Positions 1 through 9,285 of a DNA stretch of 64,000 nucleotides are shown here, one piece after another. Numbering within the stretch: position 1 is the stretch's first letter; the number at the start of each line of letters is the position of its first letter. The notes beneath the pieces were generated by a model that was given only the letters and a program-made list of their open reading frames with translations, did no database searches and was not told where the DNA came from. The DNA comes from Pseudomonadota bacterium (lineage in GTDB: Bacteria > Pseudomonadota > Gammaproteobacteria > Burkholderiales > Burkholderiaceae_F), in the NCBI GenBank assembly GCA_029778535.1, contig JAKOQB010000178.1, positions 1 through 64,000 of the forward strand. Reading direction: 5' to 3'. A program made the translations under genes and the position numbers.

Positions 1-1032
<1,032 letters not shown>

Positions 1033-1054
1033 GCCGTACCGGGACCGAACAAGA

Positions 1055-2548
1055 ATGATCACCTTTCCCTGGCTCAGCCTCTCGATCTGGATCCCGATCT
1101 TCTTCGGCCTTGTGATCCTGGCCGCGGGACGCGACCAGAACGCCGGAGTGATCAAGACCGTCGCGCTGGCCGGGTCGCTGCTCGGCCTGCTGGTGACGCT
1201 GCCGCTGTATCTGCACTTCGATCCCGCGCAGGCGGGCCTGCAGTTCGTCGAGCACGCGCTTTGGATCGGGCGGTTGAACGCCTGGTACCACCTGGGTGTG
1301 GATGGCATCTCGATCTGGTTCGTGCTGCTGACCGCGCTGATGACGGTGATCGTCGTGATCGCCGGCTGGGAGGTGATCGAGGAGAAGGTTGCGCAGTACA
1401 ACGCCGCCTTCCTGATCCTGTCGGGACTGATGATCGGCGTGTTCAGCGCCGCCGACGGACTGCTTTTCTACATCTTCTTCGAGGCGACGCTGATCCCGAT
1501 GTACATCATCATCGGCGTGTGGGGCGGGCCCAACCGGGTGTACGCGGCGTTCAAGTTCTTCCTGTTCACGCTGGCCGGGTCGCTGCTGATGCTGATCGCG
1601 CTGATCTACCTGTACTACGTGTCGGGCGGCAGCTTCGCGCTGGCCGTTTGGAACAAGCTGCCGCTGCCGCTGAACGCGCAGGTGCTGCTGTTCCTGGCGT
1701 TGTTCGCCGCGTTCTCGGTCAAGGTGCCGATGTGGCCGGTGCACACCTGGCTGCCGGACGCGCACGTCGAGGCGCCCACCGGCGGCTCGGTGATCCTGGC
1801 GGCGATCATGCTGAAGCTCGGCGCGTACGGCTTCGTGCGCTTCTCGCTGCCGATCGTTCCGGACGCGGCGCACGAACTGGCCTGGTTCATCATCGCGATC
1901 TCGCTGGTCGCGGTGGTCTACATCGGCCTCGTCGCGCTGGTGCAGACCGACATGAAGAAGCTGGTCGCGTACTCGTCGATCGCGCACATGGGTTTCGTCA
2001 CGCTCGGCTTCTTCATCTTCAGCCAGATCGGGGTGGAGGGTGCGCTGGTGCAGATGATCTCGCACGGCTTCATCTCGGGCGCGCTGTTCCTGTGCATCGG
2101 CGTGATGTACGACCGCATGCACAGCCGCAACATCGCCGACTACGGCGGGGTGGTCAACACGATGCCGATGTTCGCCAGCTTCATGATGCTGTTCGCGATG
2201 GCCAATTGCGGGCTGCCTGCGACCAGCGGCTTCGTCGGCGAGTTCATGGTGATTTTGGGTGCGGTCAAGTTCAACTTCTGGGTTGGCGCGATCGCCGCCA
2301 CCACAATGATCTGGGGCGCCGCGTACACGCTGTGGATGTACAAGCGCGTGATCTTCGGCGCCATCGCCAACGAGCGCGTGGCGGCGCTGACCGACATCGG
2401 CGCGCGCGAATTCCTGATCCTGGCGCTGCTGGCGGTGGCGGTGCTCGCGATGGGCGTGTACCCGAAGCCGTACACGGACCTGATGCACGCGTCGGTGGCC
2501 GAGCTGCTGCAGCACGTCGGCCAGTCGAAGGTTCCCGTGGGGCAATGA
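1055..2548 (+). CDS. nuoM: NADH-quinone oxidoreductase subunit M
   Basis: A 497-residue antiporter-like membrane subunit of complex I that helps couple NADH:quinone electron transfer to proton pumping. About fourteen hydrophobic helices are visible. The conserved segment around residues 223-240 (KVPMWPVHTWLPDAHVEAPT) holds the Lys and His typical of NuoM, and LLFYIFFEATLIPMY near residue 140 holds the conserved Glu. Length matches the family. The stop overlaps the start of nuoN (ATGA), which supports translational coupling. No strong Shine-Dalgarno precedes the ATG; the start is chosen from family length and position after nuoL. Confidence 0.97.
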   Translation: MITFPWLSLSIWIPIFFGLVILAAGRDQNAGVIKTVALAGSLLGLLVTLPLYLHFDPAQAGLQFVEHALWIGRLNAWYHLGVDGISIWFVLLTALMTVIVVIAGWEVIEEKVAQYNAAFLILSGLMIGVFSAADGLLFYIFFEATLIPMYIIIGVWGGPNRVYAAFKFFLFTLAGSLLMLIALIYLYYVSGGSFALAVWNKLPLPLNAQVLLFLALFAAFSVKVPMWPVHTWLPDAHVEAPTGGSVILAAIMLKLGAYGFVRFSLPIVPDAAHELAWFIIAISLVAVVYIGLVALVQTDMKKLVAYSSIAHMGFVTLGFFIFSQIGVEGALVQMISHGFISGALFLCIGVMYDRMHSRNIADYGGVVNTMPMFASFMMLFAMANCGLPATSGFVGEFMVILGAVKFNFWVGAIAATTMIWGAAYTLWMYKRVIFGAIANERVAALTDIGAREFLILALLAVAVLAMGVYPKPYTDLMHASVAELLQHVGQSKVPVGQ

Positions 2549-4035
2549 TGGAAAGCCTGAACGCCTGGGCCGCGGCTCCGGAGATCGTGCTGCTCGCCGG
2601 CGCGCTGGCCGTGCTGGCAATCGATCTGTTCGTCAGCGACGCGCGGCGCAACGTCACCTACGTGCTGACGCTGCTCGCGCTCGGCGCCGCCGCCGCGGCC
2701 TGCATCGCGCTGCTGGTTGACGACACCGTCGCCTACGCGTTCGGCCGCATGTACGTGGCCGATCCGTTCGCGCACGTGCTCAAGCTCTTCTCGGTGCTGT
2801 GCGCGGCGCTGATGCTGGTCTACGCGCAGGGCTACGCGCGCGACCGCGGGCTGTGGAAGGGGGAGCTGTTCTCGCTGACGCTGTTCGTGCTGCTCGGCAT
2901 CTTCGTGATGATCTCGGGCAGCAACATGCTCGTGATCTACCTCGGGCTCGAGCTGCAGTCGCTGTCGCTGTACGCGCTGGTCGCGCTGCGCCGGGACGAC
3001 GCCAAGGCAACCGAGGCGGCGATGAAGTACTTCGTGCTCGGCGCGCTCGCGTCCGGCTTCCTGCTGTATGGGATGTCGATGCTGTACGGCGCCGGCGGCA
3101 CGCTCGACATCGGCCAGCTCGCGCGCAACATCGGCGGCGGCGCGGTGCCCAACCGCGCCGCGCTGGTGCTGGGCACCGTGTTCATCGTCGCCGGCATCGC
3201 GTTCAAGCTGGGCGTCGCCCCGTTCCACATGTGGGTGCCGGACGTGTACCACGGCGCGCCCACGCCGGTGACGATCATGATCGGCTCGGCGCCGAAGATC
3301 GCCGCGTTCGCGATCGCGTTCCGGCTGCTGGTCGAGGGGCTGCTGCCGCTGGCGGTCGACTGGCAGCAGATGCTGATCCTGCTCGCGCTCGCGTCGCTGG
3401 CGCTCGGTAACGTGACCGCGATCGCGCAGAGCAACCTGAAGCGCATGCTCGCCTATTCGACCATCGGGCAGATGGGTTTCATGCTGCTCGCCATGTTGTC
3501 GGGGGTGGTCGGCGCCGACACGATGGCCACGGCCAACGCGTACAGCGCGGCGATGTTCTACGTGATTACCTATGCACTGACGACGCTCGGCACCTTCGGC
3601 ATCATCCTGCTGCTGGCGCGCCAGGGTTTCGAGGCGGAGGAGATCGCGGACCTGAAGGGGCTGAACCGGCGCAGCCCGTGGTACGCGTTCGTGATGCTGC
3701 TGCTGATGTTCTCGCTCGCCGGCATCCCGCCGACGATGGGTTTCTACGCCAAGTTCGTCGTGCTGCAGGCGCTGCTCGGCGGCGCGATCACGACCGGCAT
3801 CGTGTGGCTGGCGGTGATCGCGCTCGCGTTCTCGCTGATTGCCGCCTACTACTACCTGCGCGTGGTCAAGGTGATGTACTTCGACGAGCCCGCCGACGCG
3901 CGCCCGATCGTCGCCACGCAGGACATGCGCGTCGCGCTGTCGCTCAACGGCGCGCTGGTGCTGGTGCTCGGCATCCTGCCGCAATGGCTGCTCGCGCTGT
4001 GCGCCAACGCGATGGTCAAGGCGTTGGGCGGGTGA
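2545..4035 (+). CDS. nuoN: NADH-quinone oxidoreductase subunit N
   Basis: Third antiporter-like subunit of complex I, 496 residues if the first of two adjacent ATGs (2545, 2548) is used. The core KLGVAPFHMWVPDVYHGAPT near residue 220 and the QSNLKRMLAYSTIGQMGFM segment are diagnostic of NuoN. It is the last gene of the nuo operon: the next gene is a Nudix hydrolase after 72 bp of repetitive DNA. The overlap with the nuoM stop (ATGATG around TGA) points to coupled translation. The reading frame runs open far upstream through nuoM, but that part is a shadow. Confidence 0.97.
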   Translation: MMESLNAWAAAPEIVLLAGALAVLAIDLFVSDARRNVTYVLTLLALGAAAAACIALLVDDTVAYAFGRMYVADPFAHVLKLFSVLCAALMLVYAQGYARDRGLWKGELFSLTLFVLLGIFVMISGSNMLVIYLGLELQSLSLYALVALRRDDAKATEAAMKYFVLGALASGFLLYGMSMLYGAGGTLDIGQLARNIGGGAVPNRAALVLGTVFIVAGIAFKLGVAPFHMWVPDVYHGAPTPVTIMIGSAPKIAAFAIAFRLLVEGLLPLAVDWQQMLILLALASLALGNVTAIAQSNLKRMLAYSTIGQMGFMLLAMLSGVVGADTMATANAYSAAMFYVITYALTTLGTFGIILLLARQGFEAEEIADLKGLNRRSPWYAFVMLLLMFSLAGIPPTMGFYAKFVVLQALLGGAITTGIVWLAVIALAFSLIAAYYYLRVVKVMYFDEPADARPIVATQDMRVALSLNGALVLVLGILPQWLLALCANAMVKALGG

Positions 4036-4042
4036 TTTGTGA

Positions 4043-4103
4043 TCCGTTGCTCGTTGCTCGCAATCCGCAATCCTCGATCCTCGATCCCCGATCCTGAATC
4101 CTC
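4043..4103. repeat. Degenerate short-period intergenic repeat
   Basis: Between nuoN and the Nudix gene the DNA is built of imperfect units of about 7 nt (variants of GATCCTC, AATCCTC, GTTGCTC). An 18-bp stretch, TCCGTTGCTCGTTGCTCG at 4043-4060, recurs exactly at 40905-40922 in the intergenic region upstream of hcmB. There is no coding potential. It resembles the degenerate heptamer runs found between genes of some Xanthomonas-like and Burkholderiales genomes. Function unknown. Confidence 0.6.
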
Positions 4104-4107
4104 TTGA

Positions 4108-4668
4108 ATGGCGAAGGACCCGCTAGCCGAAGAAACGCTGGAATCGCGCCTCGCTTACGAGGGCGTGTTCCTGAAGGTCTACGAGGACCGCGTGCGCTGC
4201 CCGGATGGGCACATCGCGCCGCGCGAGTACCTGCGCCACCCGGGCGCGGTGATGATGATGCCGCTGCTCGACGACGGCCGGCTCGTGCTGGAGCGGCAGT
4301 ACCGCTATCCGCTGCGGGCGAGCTTCATCGAGTTTCCGGCCGGCAAGATCGATCCCGGCGAACCGCTGCTCGACTGCGCGCAGCGCGAACTGCTGGAGGA
4401 AACCGGCTACCGCGCCGCGCAGTGGTCCTATCTCGGCAGCTTCCACAACGCGATCGGCTACTGCGACGAGGCGATCTACGTCTATCTCGCGCGCGGGCTG
4501 GCGCTCGACGCCGCCCGCACCGACGACGGCGAGGTGATCGAGGTGTTCACCGCCACGCTCGATGACCTGCACGGCTGGATCCGCGCCGGCACAGTGACCG
4601 ACGTGAAGACGATCGTCGGCGCGTACTGGTTGCAGCAGCACCTCGCCGGCCAATGGCCGGCGAGGTGA
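4108..4668 (+). CDS. Nudix hydrolase, ADP-ribose pyrophosphatase-like
   Basis: A 186-residue protein with a perfect Nudix box G-x5-E-x7-R-E-U-x-E-E-x-G-U at residues 79-101 (G79, E85, R93-E94, E97-E98, G100), which binds the metal for cleaving nucleoside diphosphate derivatives. Overall similarity to the NudF/YqiE type suggests ADP-ribose or a related sugar nucleotide as substrate; the exact substrate cannot be read from the sequence. In related betaproteobacteria a Nudix gene often follows nuoN. Its last codons form one arm of a strong hairpin, and its stop is 3 bp from the stop of the convergent PLP enzyme gene. Confidence 0.9.
   Translation: MAKDPLAEETLESRLAYEGVFLKVYEDRVRCPDGHIAPREYLRHPGAVMMMPLLDDGRLVLERQYRYPLRASFIEFPAGKIDPGEPLLDCAQRELLEETGYRAAQWSYLGSFHNAIGYCDEAIYVYLARGLALDAARTDDGEVIEVFTATLDDLHGWIRAGTVTDVKTIVGAYWLQQHLAGQWPAR
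4639..4667. terminator. Perfect 13-bp hairpin at convergent gene ends
   Basis: CACCTCGCCGGCC (4639-4651), loop AAT, GGCCGGCGAGGTG (4655-4667): 13 uninterrupted base pairs with a 3-nt loop. It covers the last codons of the Nudix gene and ends within its stop codon, just before the stop of the opposing gene. No T-tract follows on either strand, so it is not a classical intrinsic terminator. It could still stop or pause both converging transcripts or protect mRNA 3' ends. The structure is seen; the function is inferred. Confidence 0.6.
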
Positions 4669-4671
4669 ATC

Positions 4672-5955
4672 TCAGCACGCCCGCAGCGCATTCTGCAGAT
4701 CGGCGATCAGATCGTCCTCGTGCTCGAGGCCGATCGACATGCGGATCAGGCCCTCCGACACGCCGACCTGCGCGCGCACGTCGACCGGCACGCCGGAGTG
4801 CGTGGTCGACGCCGGATGGCAGATCAGCGACTCGGTGCCGCCGAGGCTGACCGCGGACTTGAACAGCGTCAGCGCGTTAATGAAGCGGAACGCGGTCGCC
4901 CGCCCGCCGTCGAGCACGATCGAGAACGTCGAACCCGCGCCGCTGCACTGGCGCCGGTACACCGCCTGGTAAGCCGGGTCGGCGTTCAGCTGCGGGTGCA
5001 GCACCTGCACCTTGCGCACCGGGTTGTCCGCCAGCCAGTGCGCCACCCGGCTCGCGGTGGCGGCGGCGCGGCGCATCCGCAGCACCAGCGTCTCCATCGA
5101 GCGCGCGATCATCCACGACGAATGCGGATCGAGCTGCGAGCCGAACGCGCCGCGCATCAGCTTGAGCCGCTGGATCAGCTCGGTCCTGCCGGTGACGCCG
5201 CCCGCCACCAGGTCGCTGTGGCCGCCGACGTACTTGGTCAGCGAATAGATCGACAGGTCGATGCCGTCGCGGATCGGGTGCTGGAAGATCGGCCCCAGCA
5301 TCGTGTTGTCGCACGCGGACAGCGGCCGGTAACCGTGCCTGCGCTCGAATGCCGCGAGCGCCTGCGTGACCGCCTGGAAATCGACCAGCGCATTGGTCGG
5401 ATTGGCCGGTGTCTCGATGTATACGAGCGCCACCTTGCCGCGCGCGGCCGCGGCCTCGAGCGCGGCTTCGATCTGCGCCGGCGACAGGCCGTCGACGAAC
5501 GGATGCCCGCCCACGCCCCACTCGGGCAGGATCTTGCGGATCAGCGTCTCGGTGCCGCCGTAAAGCGGCGTCGAATGCACGATCTGATCTCCTGGCCGCA
5601 GCAGCGTCATGAACGTGGTGCCGATGGCCGCCATCCCACTCGAGGTGACGGCGGCCGCCTGCGCGCCGTCGAGCAGCGCCAGCCGGTCCTCGACGATTTC
5701 GAGATTCGGATGGTTGAAGCGGCTGTACACCAGCCCGGCGCCGGCGTCCTGCGGCGGCGGCTTGCGGCCGGCGACGACGTCGAAGAAATCGGCGCCGTCC
5801 TCGGCGGTGCGAAACGCGAAGGTCGAGGTGAGGAACACCGGCGGCTTGACCGCGCCCTCGGACAGGAACGGGTCATAGCCGTACGACATCATCTGCGTTT
5901 CCGGGTGCAGCTCGCGGTTCAGGATGGACTTCTTGTGGTAGTTCGAGTACGACAT
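4672..5955 (-). CDS. Cystathionine gamma-synthase family PLP enzyme
   Basis: A 427-residue cytosolic enzyme of the Cys/Met metabolism PLP family (cystathionine synthases/lyases, methionine gamma-lyase). The PLP-binding Lys is K241 in SLTKYVGGHSD. The phosphate-binding segment SSGMAAIGTT lies near residues 105-114, and Y78-R80 (VYSRFNHPN) matches the residues that hold PLP from the neighbouring subunit. Members of this subfamily are annotated as cystathionine gamma-synthase family or methionine gamma-lyase; the reaction direction cannot be settled here. It is transcribed alone, convergent with the Nudix gene and divergent from a small exported protein. Confidence 0.9.
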   Translation of the reverse strand: MSYSNYHKKSILNRELHPETQMMSYGYDPFLSEGAVKPPVFLTSTFAFRTAEDGADFFDVVAGRKPPPQDAGAGLVYSRFNHPNLEIVEDRLALLDGAQAAAVTSSGMAAIGTTFMTLLRPGDQIVHSTPLYGGTETLIRKILPEWGVGGHPFVDGLSPAQIEAALEAAAARGKVALVYIETPANPTNALVDFQAVTQALAAFERRHGYRPLSACDNTMLGPIFQHPIRDGIDLSIYSLTKYVGGHSDLVAGGVTGRTELIQRLKLMRGAFGSQLDPHSSWMIARSMETLVLRMRRAAATASRVAHWLADNPVRKVQVLHPQLNADPAYQAVYRRQCSGAGSTFSIVLDGGRATAFRFINALTLFKSAVSLGGTESLICHPASTTHSGVPVDVRAQVGVSEGLIRMSIGLEHEDDLIADLQNALRAC

Positions 5956-6036
5956 ACGACTCCCGTGACGTCATGGCACGGCCCGACCGGCCGCCGCCTG
6001 TGGTGCAATGATGCTCCGATTCCCGAGGAGAGAACG

Positions 6037-6273
6037 ATGAAGACAATCGCCGCCTCTATCGCCGCTGCCGTCGTCGTCGGCTATGCGCTGCACGCGCTCG
6101 CCCAGGGGCGCATGGATGTGCGCCCGGCCGTGGTGCCGATCGGCAGTTCGTCGTCCAACGGCATTTCGTTCGCGTGGTTCTACGACCAGACCGAGCGCGC
6201 GGTCTACGTGTGCCGCTCCGGGCACGGCAACGGCGACACCGTCGAGTGCCGCGCACGCGCGAGCCTGCCGTAG
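6037..6273 (+). CDS. Small exported protein, unknown function
   Basis: A 78-residue protein with a good ribosome site (GAGGAGAG, 6026-6033) just before ATG 6037. Residues 1-22 form a signal peptide (charged MK, hydrophobic core, cleavage expected after ALAQ). The mature part of about 55 residues has two cysteines (in VYVCRSG and TVECRA) that could form a disulfide in the periplasm. Homology is not recognised. It lies 14 bp before the YitT-type gene on the same strand, so the two probably form one transcript. Confidence 0.75.
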   Translation: MKTIAASIAAAVVVGYALHALAQGRMDVRPAVVPIGSSSSNGISFAWFYDQTERAVYVCRSGHGNGDTVECRARASLP

Positions 6274-6287
6274 CCGCGCGCGCCGCG

Positions 6288-6899
6288 ATGCTGTCGCCGC
6301 CACCGGACGTCCGCCACTCCGCCTACGAGGATGCGCAGGCTCTCGTCACCGGCGCCCTGTTCGTCGCGCTTGGCATCGCGCTGTTCGCGCAAGCCGGGCT
6401 GCTCACCGGCGGCACGGCGGGAATCGCGTTCCTGATTCACTATGCGACCGGCTGGCGTTTCGGCGCGGTGTTCTTCGTCCTGAACCTGCCCTTCTACTGG
6501 CTCGCTGTGCGCACGCTCGGCTGGCGCTTCACGCTGAAGACCTTCTGCGCGGTCGCATTGCTTTCGCTCGCGACCGAGATGATGCCGGCGGTCGTCGGCT
6601 TCGGGCGCGTGAACGCGGTCTACGCCGCCGTGATGGGCGGGTTCCTTGCCGGCGCCGGGTTGCTGATGTTCTTCCGCCACCAGGCGAGCCTGGGCGGCGT
6701 CAACGTGCTCGCGCTCCATGTGCAGGACCGCTACGGCTGGCGCGCCGGCACGGTTCAGATGGCCGTCGACTGCGCCGTCGTGCTCGCCGCTTTCGCGGTC
6801 GTCGACGTGCAGCGCATCGCGCTGTCGGTGCTCGGCGCGATCGCGCTGAACCTCGTGATCGCGATCAACCACAAGCCGGGGCGGTACCTCGGAGTTTGA
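6288..6899 (+). CDS. YitT family (DUF161) membrane protein
   Basis: A 203-residue integral membrane protein with about five to six hydrophobic helices. The sequence GLLTGGTAGIAFLIHYATG (residues 38-56) and the later SLGGVNVLALHVQDRYGW are typical of the YitT/YczE-like family, whose substrate is unknown. Start ATG 6288 is chosen because the hydrophobic domain begins about 15 residues later. The frame is open further upstream, but that part overlaps the preceding gene and is Arg-rich. It converges on the BTAD regulator gene with 15 bp between stops. Confidence 0.85.
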   Translation: MLSPPPDVRHSAYEDAQALVTGALFVALGIALFAQAGLLTGGTAGIAFLIHYATGWRFGAVFFVLNLPFYWLAVRTLGWRFTLKTFCAVALLSLATEMMPAVVGFGRVNAVYAAVMGGFLAGAGLLMFFRHQASLGGVNVLALHVQDRYGWRAGTVQMAVDCAVVLAAFAVVDVQRIALSVLGAIALNLVIAINHKPGRYLGV

Positions 6900-6914
6900 G
6901 TCGTTCCCGCCAGG

Positions 6915-9074
6915 TCAGCGGGCGCTGATCCGCGCCGCCAATGCCTCGGTGCGTGCCGACGGTCGCAGCCCGAGCACGATCGACAGCAGCTCGCGGCAGC
7001 GCCGGTACGCGCCGAGCGCCTGCGACTGTTCGCCGCGCGCAAGATGGCATTCGATCAGCCGCTGATAGAGCTCCTCGGCGAGGTTGTCCTGTTCGAGCGC
7101 GGCACGGTAGAGGTGAATCGCCTCGTCCTGCCGCCCGAGCCGCTCGAGCCGTTGCCCGAGCAGCTCCACGCTGCGCACGAAGCGCGCGCGCAGCCGGTCG
7201 CGCATCGGCAGTGCCCAGGCCGGGACTTCGCCTTCGCCGAGGAAGTGGCCGCGATAAAGCGCCAGTAGCTGCAGCGCGCGGCGCGCCAGCTCGCCATCGT
7301 CGAACTGGTCGGCGGCGCGGCCGGTCGATCCGAGCAGCGACTCGATGCGCGCCGTCACGTGCTCGAATGCCCAGGTGTCGAGCCAGACCGTGCCGTCGTC
7401 AAAGGAGATCTGGCCGTCGCGCACCTGCAACGCGTCGGCGCCGAGCAGCCCGCGCGCCCGATGCAGCATGGCCTTCAGCGAATCGCGCGCGACGTCGCCC
7501 TCGGCGTCCGGCCACAGCGTGGCCGCGACGCGCGCGGCGTCGACGCGGCGGCCGCCCCAGGCGGCGATCAGCCGCATCAGGTCGGTCAACCGCTTCGGCG
7601 CCTTGCGCGCGGGCTTGAACGCAGCGCCGTCGCGTTCGATCGCCATGTCGCCGAGCAGGCGCAGCCGCAGCGGCCACGGCCAGTGCGCGATGCCGCGGTC
7701 GGGGCAGGGCAGGCGGCGCGCCGCGATCACCTTGCATGCAAACGCGGCGTCGGCGTCCAGATCGAGGGCGGTGCCGCACAGCTCGGCCGCGAGCGCCGGC
7801 AGCGCGCGGAAGAAGTGCGTGAGATCGATCGCCCGCGCATGGGTGAAACCGGCCAGCAGCTCGGCGCGCGCGTCGGAATGCGCGCCCTCGCGCAAGCGTT
7901 GCAGCGCGCGCGTCAGATGCACATGGCAATGACACGGCGTGGCCTGCGCGCCGAGCGACAGGTCCCCGGCCTGCTGAAAGACGCGCGCGGCGTCTTCGTA
8001 TCGGTGCAATGCGGACTGGACGAAGCCTTCCTGCATCAGCAACGTGGTGGAGCGCTCCGGATGCATGTGTGCTTCGCCCTGCTTCTGACGGCACAAGCGC
8101 AGGTGCGCCCAAGCGTCGTCCGCGTTGCCCACCAGCAGCGCATGGCGCGACAGGTAATAGTGCAGCAGCGAGTAGTCGTGCGGATGCAAGGGATCGAGCA
8201 GCACGTGCGCGGCGTCCAGATGCGCCTTTGCTTCCGCCGCCTTGCCGTCGCCCAGCGCGAGCGCCGCTCGCAGCACAAGAGCACGCGCACGAAGCACGCG
8301 CAGGCCGCCGGAGGCCGGCAGCGCCTCGAGCGCATCAAGTTCCGCGCGAAGTTGTGGGCCGCGACCAGCGTCGTAGAACAGCGCTTCGACGACGTGCAGG
8401 TGCCATAGCGCGCGGTCGTAATCGGTCACGAGCGGTGAGCGAACCAACGCGGCGCCCGCGTGGAAGAAGTCGTCGAGTTGCACGCGGTCGAGCGCCAGGC
8501 CGAGCGCCGGCAGCGCCGCCACCGCCGTGCGCAGGCGCTGCTGCGGCTCGACGTCGAGCGCGAGCGCCGCGAACGCGCGCGCCGCGAACGGCGCGGCCGA
8601 CCCTTCGCCCTCCCGGTTCTGGACCGCGACCGCCAGGCGCGCCGCGAGCTGGAACAGATCGAGCGCATTGGCCGGCTTCGGGGCGAACTCGATCTGTGCG
8701 ACGCGTTCGGCGCGCTGCTCGAAGCCGTCGAAAGCCTGATTGTTCAGCACCGCGGCTTGCACCAGGCCGCACGCCGCCATCGCCAGACCGGTCGCGTCGC
8801 CGCCGCGCGCAAAGCATTCCTCGGCCCGTACCCACTCGGCGCGGGCGCGGCCGAGATCGTCGAACTGCGCCACGTAGCCGCGCCAGAACGACGTCCAGCC
8901 GTTACCGGTCGCGGTTTCATCGGCGGTCGGCAGAGCGATGCGCAGTCCCTGCACGCCGTGCGTCGCCAGTAGGGAAGCGCCGTCGTCGAGCCCGGCCGGC
9001 ATGCCGATCGAGAGTTCTTCGTTTGCTGCTGCGGTGGGGCGGGAAGAACGCGCAGCCCGTCTTGGTCGCGTCAT
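6915..9074 (-). CDS. TPR/BTAD-type transcriptional regulator (SARP-like)
   Basis: A 719-residue cytoplasmic regulator. The last third has a winged-helix segment (about residues 475-560, with RKAPKRLTDLMRLIAAWGGRRVD and SLKAMLHRARGLLG) followed by a bacterial transcriptional activation domain (about 590-719, alpha-helical repeats ending ALGAYRRCRELLSIVLGL). This OmpR-like DNA-binding plus BTAD pair is the hallmark of the SARP/AfsR family. The first 450 residues are Ala/Leu-rich helical repeats resembling TPRs and probably form a ligand or partner sensor; no P-loop ATPase is seen. Here the DNA-binding unit is C-terminal, the reverse of classical SARPs. It is divergent (211 bp) from the lipoprotein peptidase gene, a likely target. 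Confidence 0.85.
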   Translation of the reverse strand: MTRPRRAARSSRPTAAANEELSIGMPAGLDDGASLLATHGVQGLRIALPTADETATGNGWTSFWRGYVAQFDDLGRARAEWVRAEECFARGGDATGLAMAACGLVQAAVLNNQAFDGFEQRAERVAQIEFAPKPANALDLFQLAARLAVAVQNREGEGSAAPFAARAFAALALDVEPQQRLRTAVAALPALGLALDRVQLDDFFHAGAALVRSPLVTDYDRALWHLHVVEALFYDAGRGPQLRAELDALEALPASGGLRVLRARALVLRAALALGDGKAAEAKAHLDAAHVLLDPLHPHDYSLLHYYLSRHALLVGNADDAWAHLRLCRQKQGEAHMHPERSTTLLMQEGFVQSALHRYEDAARVFQQAGDLSLGAQATPCHCHVHLTRALQRLREGAHSDARAELLAGFTHARAIDLTHFFRALPALAAELCGTALDLDADAAFACKVIAARRLPCPDRGIAHWPWPLRLRLLGDMAIERDGAAFKPARKAPKRLTDLMRLIAAWGGRRVDAARVAATLWPDAEGDVARDSLKAMLHRARGLLGADALQVRDGQISFDDGTVWLDTWAFEHVTARIESLLGSTGRAADQFDDGELARRALQLLALYRGHFLGEGEVPAWALPMRDRLRARFVRSVELLGQRLERLGRQDEAIHLYRAALEQDNLAEELYQRLIECHLARGEQSQALGAYRRCRELLSIVLGLRPSARTEALAARISAR

Positions 9075-9285
9075 CGGCGAGATCGAAACTTAAGAAATGC
9101 GCAATCAGCATAGCGGCGATCGCGCGGCGTGAATATTCGAACGAAACGAATCCGCAACCAATCCGTTACCCGCCGGCCGGTACGTTTGGCGCCCGTCGTC
9201 GAGGGTAGAAGGCGCACGGCAGGCCGGCGCAACGAACCCGCGGCGGCGGATGGCGTTCGCGCGACACCGGGAGGAGGGCAGTCCG

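Noticed and set aside
4043-4103. CRISPR-like repeats
   Set aside because: Units are only about 7 nt, imperfect and without spacers; no cas genes anywhere in the window.
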